Of a stretch of DNA of 64,000 nucleotides, positions 62,581 to 64,000 are shown one piece after another. The notes under the pieces are model-generated. The model worked only from the letters and a program-made list of their open reading frames with translations. It was not told the origin of the DNA and did no database searches. The stretch's first letter is position 1. Every line of letters starts with the position of its first letter. The DNA comes from Nocardioides sediminis (GTDB lineage: Bacteria > Actinomycetota > Actinomycetes > Propionibacteriales > Nocardioidaceae): positions 620,001 to 684,000 of the forward strand of contig NZ_PZYZ01000001.1 of assembly GCF_003047295.1 (NCBI RefSeq), in the 5' to 3' direction. The position numbers were made by a program, and so were the translations under genes.

Positions 62581-64000
62581 GTGACGTGGGAGCGGTCGTG
62601 GCGCAGCGCCCTGTGCGTCGCGTTGTACGCCGTCGTGGTCCACCTGGCGGTGAGCGCCGTGTGGCCCGACCGGCACGTCGGCGAGAGCGCTCCGGTCGGG
62701 TTCGCCGCGGCGGCGCTGGTGCTGGCCGACCGACGCGCCTGGTGGGGGCTCGTGCCCCTCCTGGGGGCGCTCTCCGGCTCGGCGTACGTCCTGGCGGGGG
62801 CCTCGTGGCAGGTGGCGGCGGTGTGGGGCGGTGCACTGACGGGCGGCGCCACCGTGACGGCGGCCCTGCTCCTGCGCCGGACGCCCCCGGGGCAGCGTCC
62901 CCGGTTGCGCGACATCGACGACTACCGCGACTTCCTCCTGGCCGTCCTGCTGGGGTCGGCGACCGCGACGGCGGTGCTCACGGTCGCGGGACCGGCGATG
63001 CTCGGGGCGGACGTGCGCCTGATGGCCGCGGGCACGTTCCTCGCCCACCTGTCGTCCTACCTCGTGCTGCTGCCGTTCGTGACCGACACCGTCCCCCATC
63101 CCGGCGTCGTCGACGGCTGGAGCCGGGTCCTCACCTGGGGTGCCGTCGTGGCCGTGATGACCGTCGGCTTCACCGGCCACGACAAGCTCGCCGGGCTGAT
63201 CTCGATGGCCGTCATCCCGGCGCTGGGGTGGGCGGCCATGCGGCTGCCCTTCCGCGACACCATCGTCGGCGTGCTGGTGGTGGCCACCTGGGCCAGCGCG
63301 GCGGCCGTCCTGGGGCAGGGCGGGGCGGTCGCGCTGATCGGCGACGAGTACCCGGACTGGGTGCTGACGATCACCCAGCTCTTCGTGGTGACCTGCGTGC
63401 TGAGCGCCCTCCCGTTCGGGCTGGCTGCCGGGGTGCAGCGTGACCTGGCCCGCCGCGCGGCCACCGAGGCCGAGACGGTGCGCCGGGTCGTCGACAACGC
63501 CAGCGGCGTCGCCATCGTGGGCACCGACGAGGTCGGACGCATCACGCTCTGGAACCCCGGCGCCGAGTCGCTGCTCGGCTACGCGCCCGAGGAGGTCCTG
63601 GGCGAGCTCCCCTCGGTCTTCCACCGCCCGGAGGAGATCCGGCGGCTCGCCGCCGTCCTCGGCGTGCCCGCCGACTACCCCAGCGTCGTACGCGCGCTGG
63701 CGCAACCGGGCCGCGGGGGCCTCGAGGTCGAGTTCGTCCGCAAGGACGGTGAACGACGCATCCACTTCATGAACCTCTCGCAGGTCACCGACAGCCAGGG
63801 CCGGCCCACCGGCTACGTCTCGACCGCCGAGGACATCACCGAGCGCGTCGCGACGCAGCGTGCCCTCGAGCTGGCGCTGGCGCGGGAGCGCGCCTCGGTC
63901 GAGCGGCTGCGCGAGGTCGACCAGCTCAAGGACACCTTCGTCTCCAGCGTCAGCCACGAGCTGCGTACGCCGATCACCAGCATCACCGGCTACCTCGAGC
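62581..64000 (+). CDS. Membrane sensor histidine kinase with PAS domain (3' truncated by window edge)
   Basis: The frame is open from GTG 62581 to the window end (473 codons). Residues 1-290 have about eight hydrophobic segments (MASE1-like sensor). A PAS domain follows at about residues 300-420 (GVAIVGTDEVGRITLWNPGA, LLGYAPEEVLGELPS), then a coiled coil and HisKA with phospho-acceptor His459 in SVSHELRTPITSITGYLE. The ATPase domain lies beyond the window. A response regulator would be expected just downstream. The input signal is unknown; MASE1 suggests a small membrane-soluble ligand. Confidence 0.85.
   Translation, partial: MTWERSWRSALCVALYAVVVHLAVSAVWPDRHVGESAPVGFAAAALVLADRRAWWGLVPLLGALSGSAYVLAGASWQVAAVWGGALTGGATVTAALLLRRTPPGQRPRLRDIDDYRDFLLAVLLGSATATAVLTVAGPAMLGADVRLMAAGTFLAHLSSYLVLLPFVTDTVPHPGVVDGWSRVLTWGAVVAVMTVGFTGHDKLAGLISMAVIPALGWAAMRLPFRDTIVGVLVVATWASAAAVLGQGGAVALIGDEYPDWVLTITQLFVVTCVLSALPFGLAAGVQRDLARRAATEAETVRRVVDNASGVAIVGTDEVGRITLWNPGAESLLGYAPEEVLGELPSVFHRPEEIRRLAAVLGVPADYPSVVRALAQPGRGGLEVEFVRKDGERRIHFMNLSQVTDSQGRPTGYVSTAEDITERVATQRALELALARERASVERLREVDQLKDTFVSSVSHELRTPITSITGYLE

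Overview
The window is a very GC-rich stretch of an actinobacterial chromosome. GTG starts are common, third codon positions are almost all G or C, and many genes overlap by four bases as GTGA or ATGA. Gene content (a DUF3048 lipoprotein, an Rpf-type muralytic enzyme, DUF3039, DUF2017, DUF3152, an actinobacterial tmRNA tag, the mec-cysO-cysM cysteine route and an apparent Nur box) fits Actinomycetia. Nocardioides or a close relative in the Propionibacteriales is the best guess, by inference only. I see no insertion sequence, prophage or CRISPR array; this looks like ordinary chromosome with a few lineage-specific inserts.

Layout, 1-16.5 kb: the end of ftsX, a coiled-coil M23 hydrolase, smpB, an amidohydrolase, a secreted M15 peptidase and ssrA (tmRNA). 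Next come a DJ-1/PfpI protein, a MacB-like ABC exporter, a G5/Rpf muralytic protein, small housekeeping genes (DUF2332, endonuclease V-like, HIT, SDR), a c-di-AMP (ydaO-type) riboswitch in front of an NlpC/P60 hydrolase, and a DUF3048 lipoprotein. Cell-wall remodelling is the main theme of this part.

16.5-32.8 kb: YqgE, a DUF3039/helicase pair, a secreted RTX-repeat protein divergent from an IclR-type regulator, a secreted trypsin-like protease, an Lrp regulator divergent from 4-hydroxyphenylpyruvate dioxygenase, an MpaB-type oxygenase, an ASCH-like/HhH protein of unknown role, a LysE/ArgO exporter divergent from its LysR regulator, a polar amino acid ABC importer, DUF1697 and a CotH/Calx-beta protein.

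32.9-55.1 kb: this part follows the order known from Mycobacterium tuberculosis Rv1330c-Rv1341: pncB, clpS, DUF2017, mec, cysO, cysM, murI, an MBL-fold phosphodiesterase-like gene, rph and rdgB. Three blocks interrupt it: a NUDIX gene plus an MFS exporter with a MarR-type palindrome; a roughly 9 kb block ending in a surface-glycan operon (flippase, methyltransferase, sugar aminotransferase, sulfotransferase, two glycosyltransferases); and a two-component system divergent from an ABC transporter.

55.1-64 kb: a BASS-family transporter, tRNA-Leu(TAG), a Bcp-type peroxiredoxin divergent from a CbiM/PDGLE/CbiQ/CbiO nickel-cobalt importer with an apparent Nur box between them, then DUF3618, a GroES-like protein, a PPOX-fold protein, a small conserved-looking ORF, tRNA-Lys(CTT), a phytoene-dehydrogenase-like oxidoreductase, and the first 473 codons of a membrane PAS histidine kinase that runs off the end.

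The non-coding signals most worth checking are the c-di-AMP riboswitch, the Nur box, the MarR-like palindrome and three long perfect inverted repeats (14, 14 and 16 bp arms) between genes. The most interesting protein-level detail is a CysO sulfur carrier that ends in Gly-Gly-Ala-Arg, so its reactive di-glycine tail is masked and probably needs trimming by the Mec protease encoded directly upstream.
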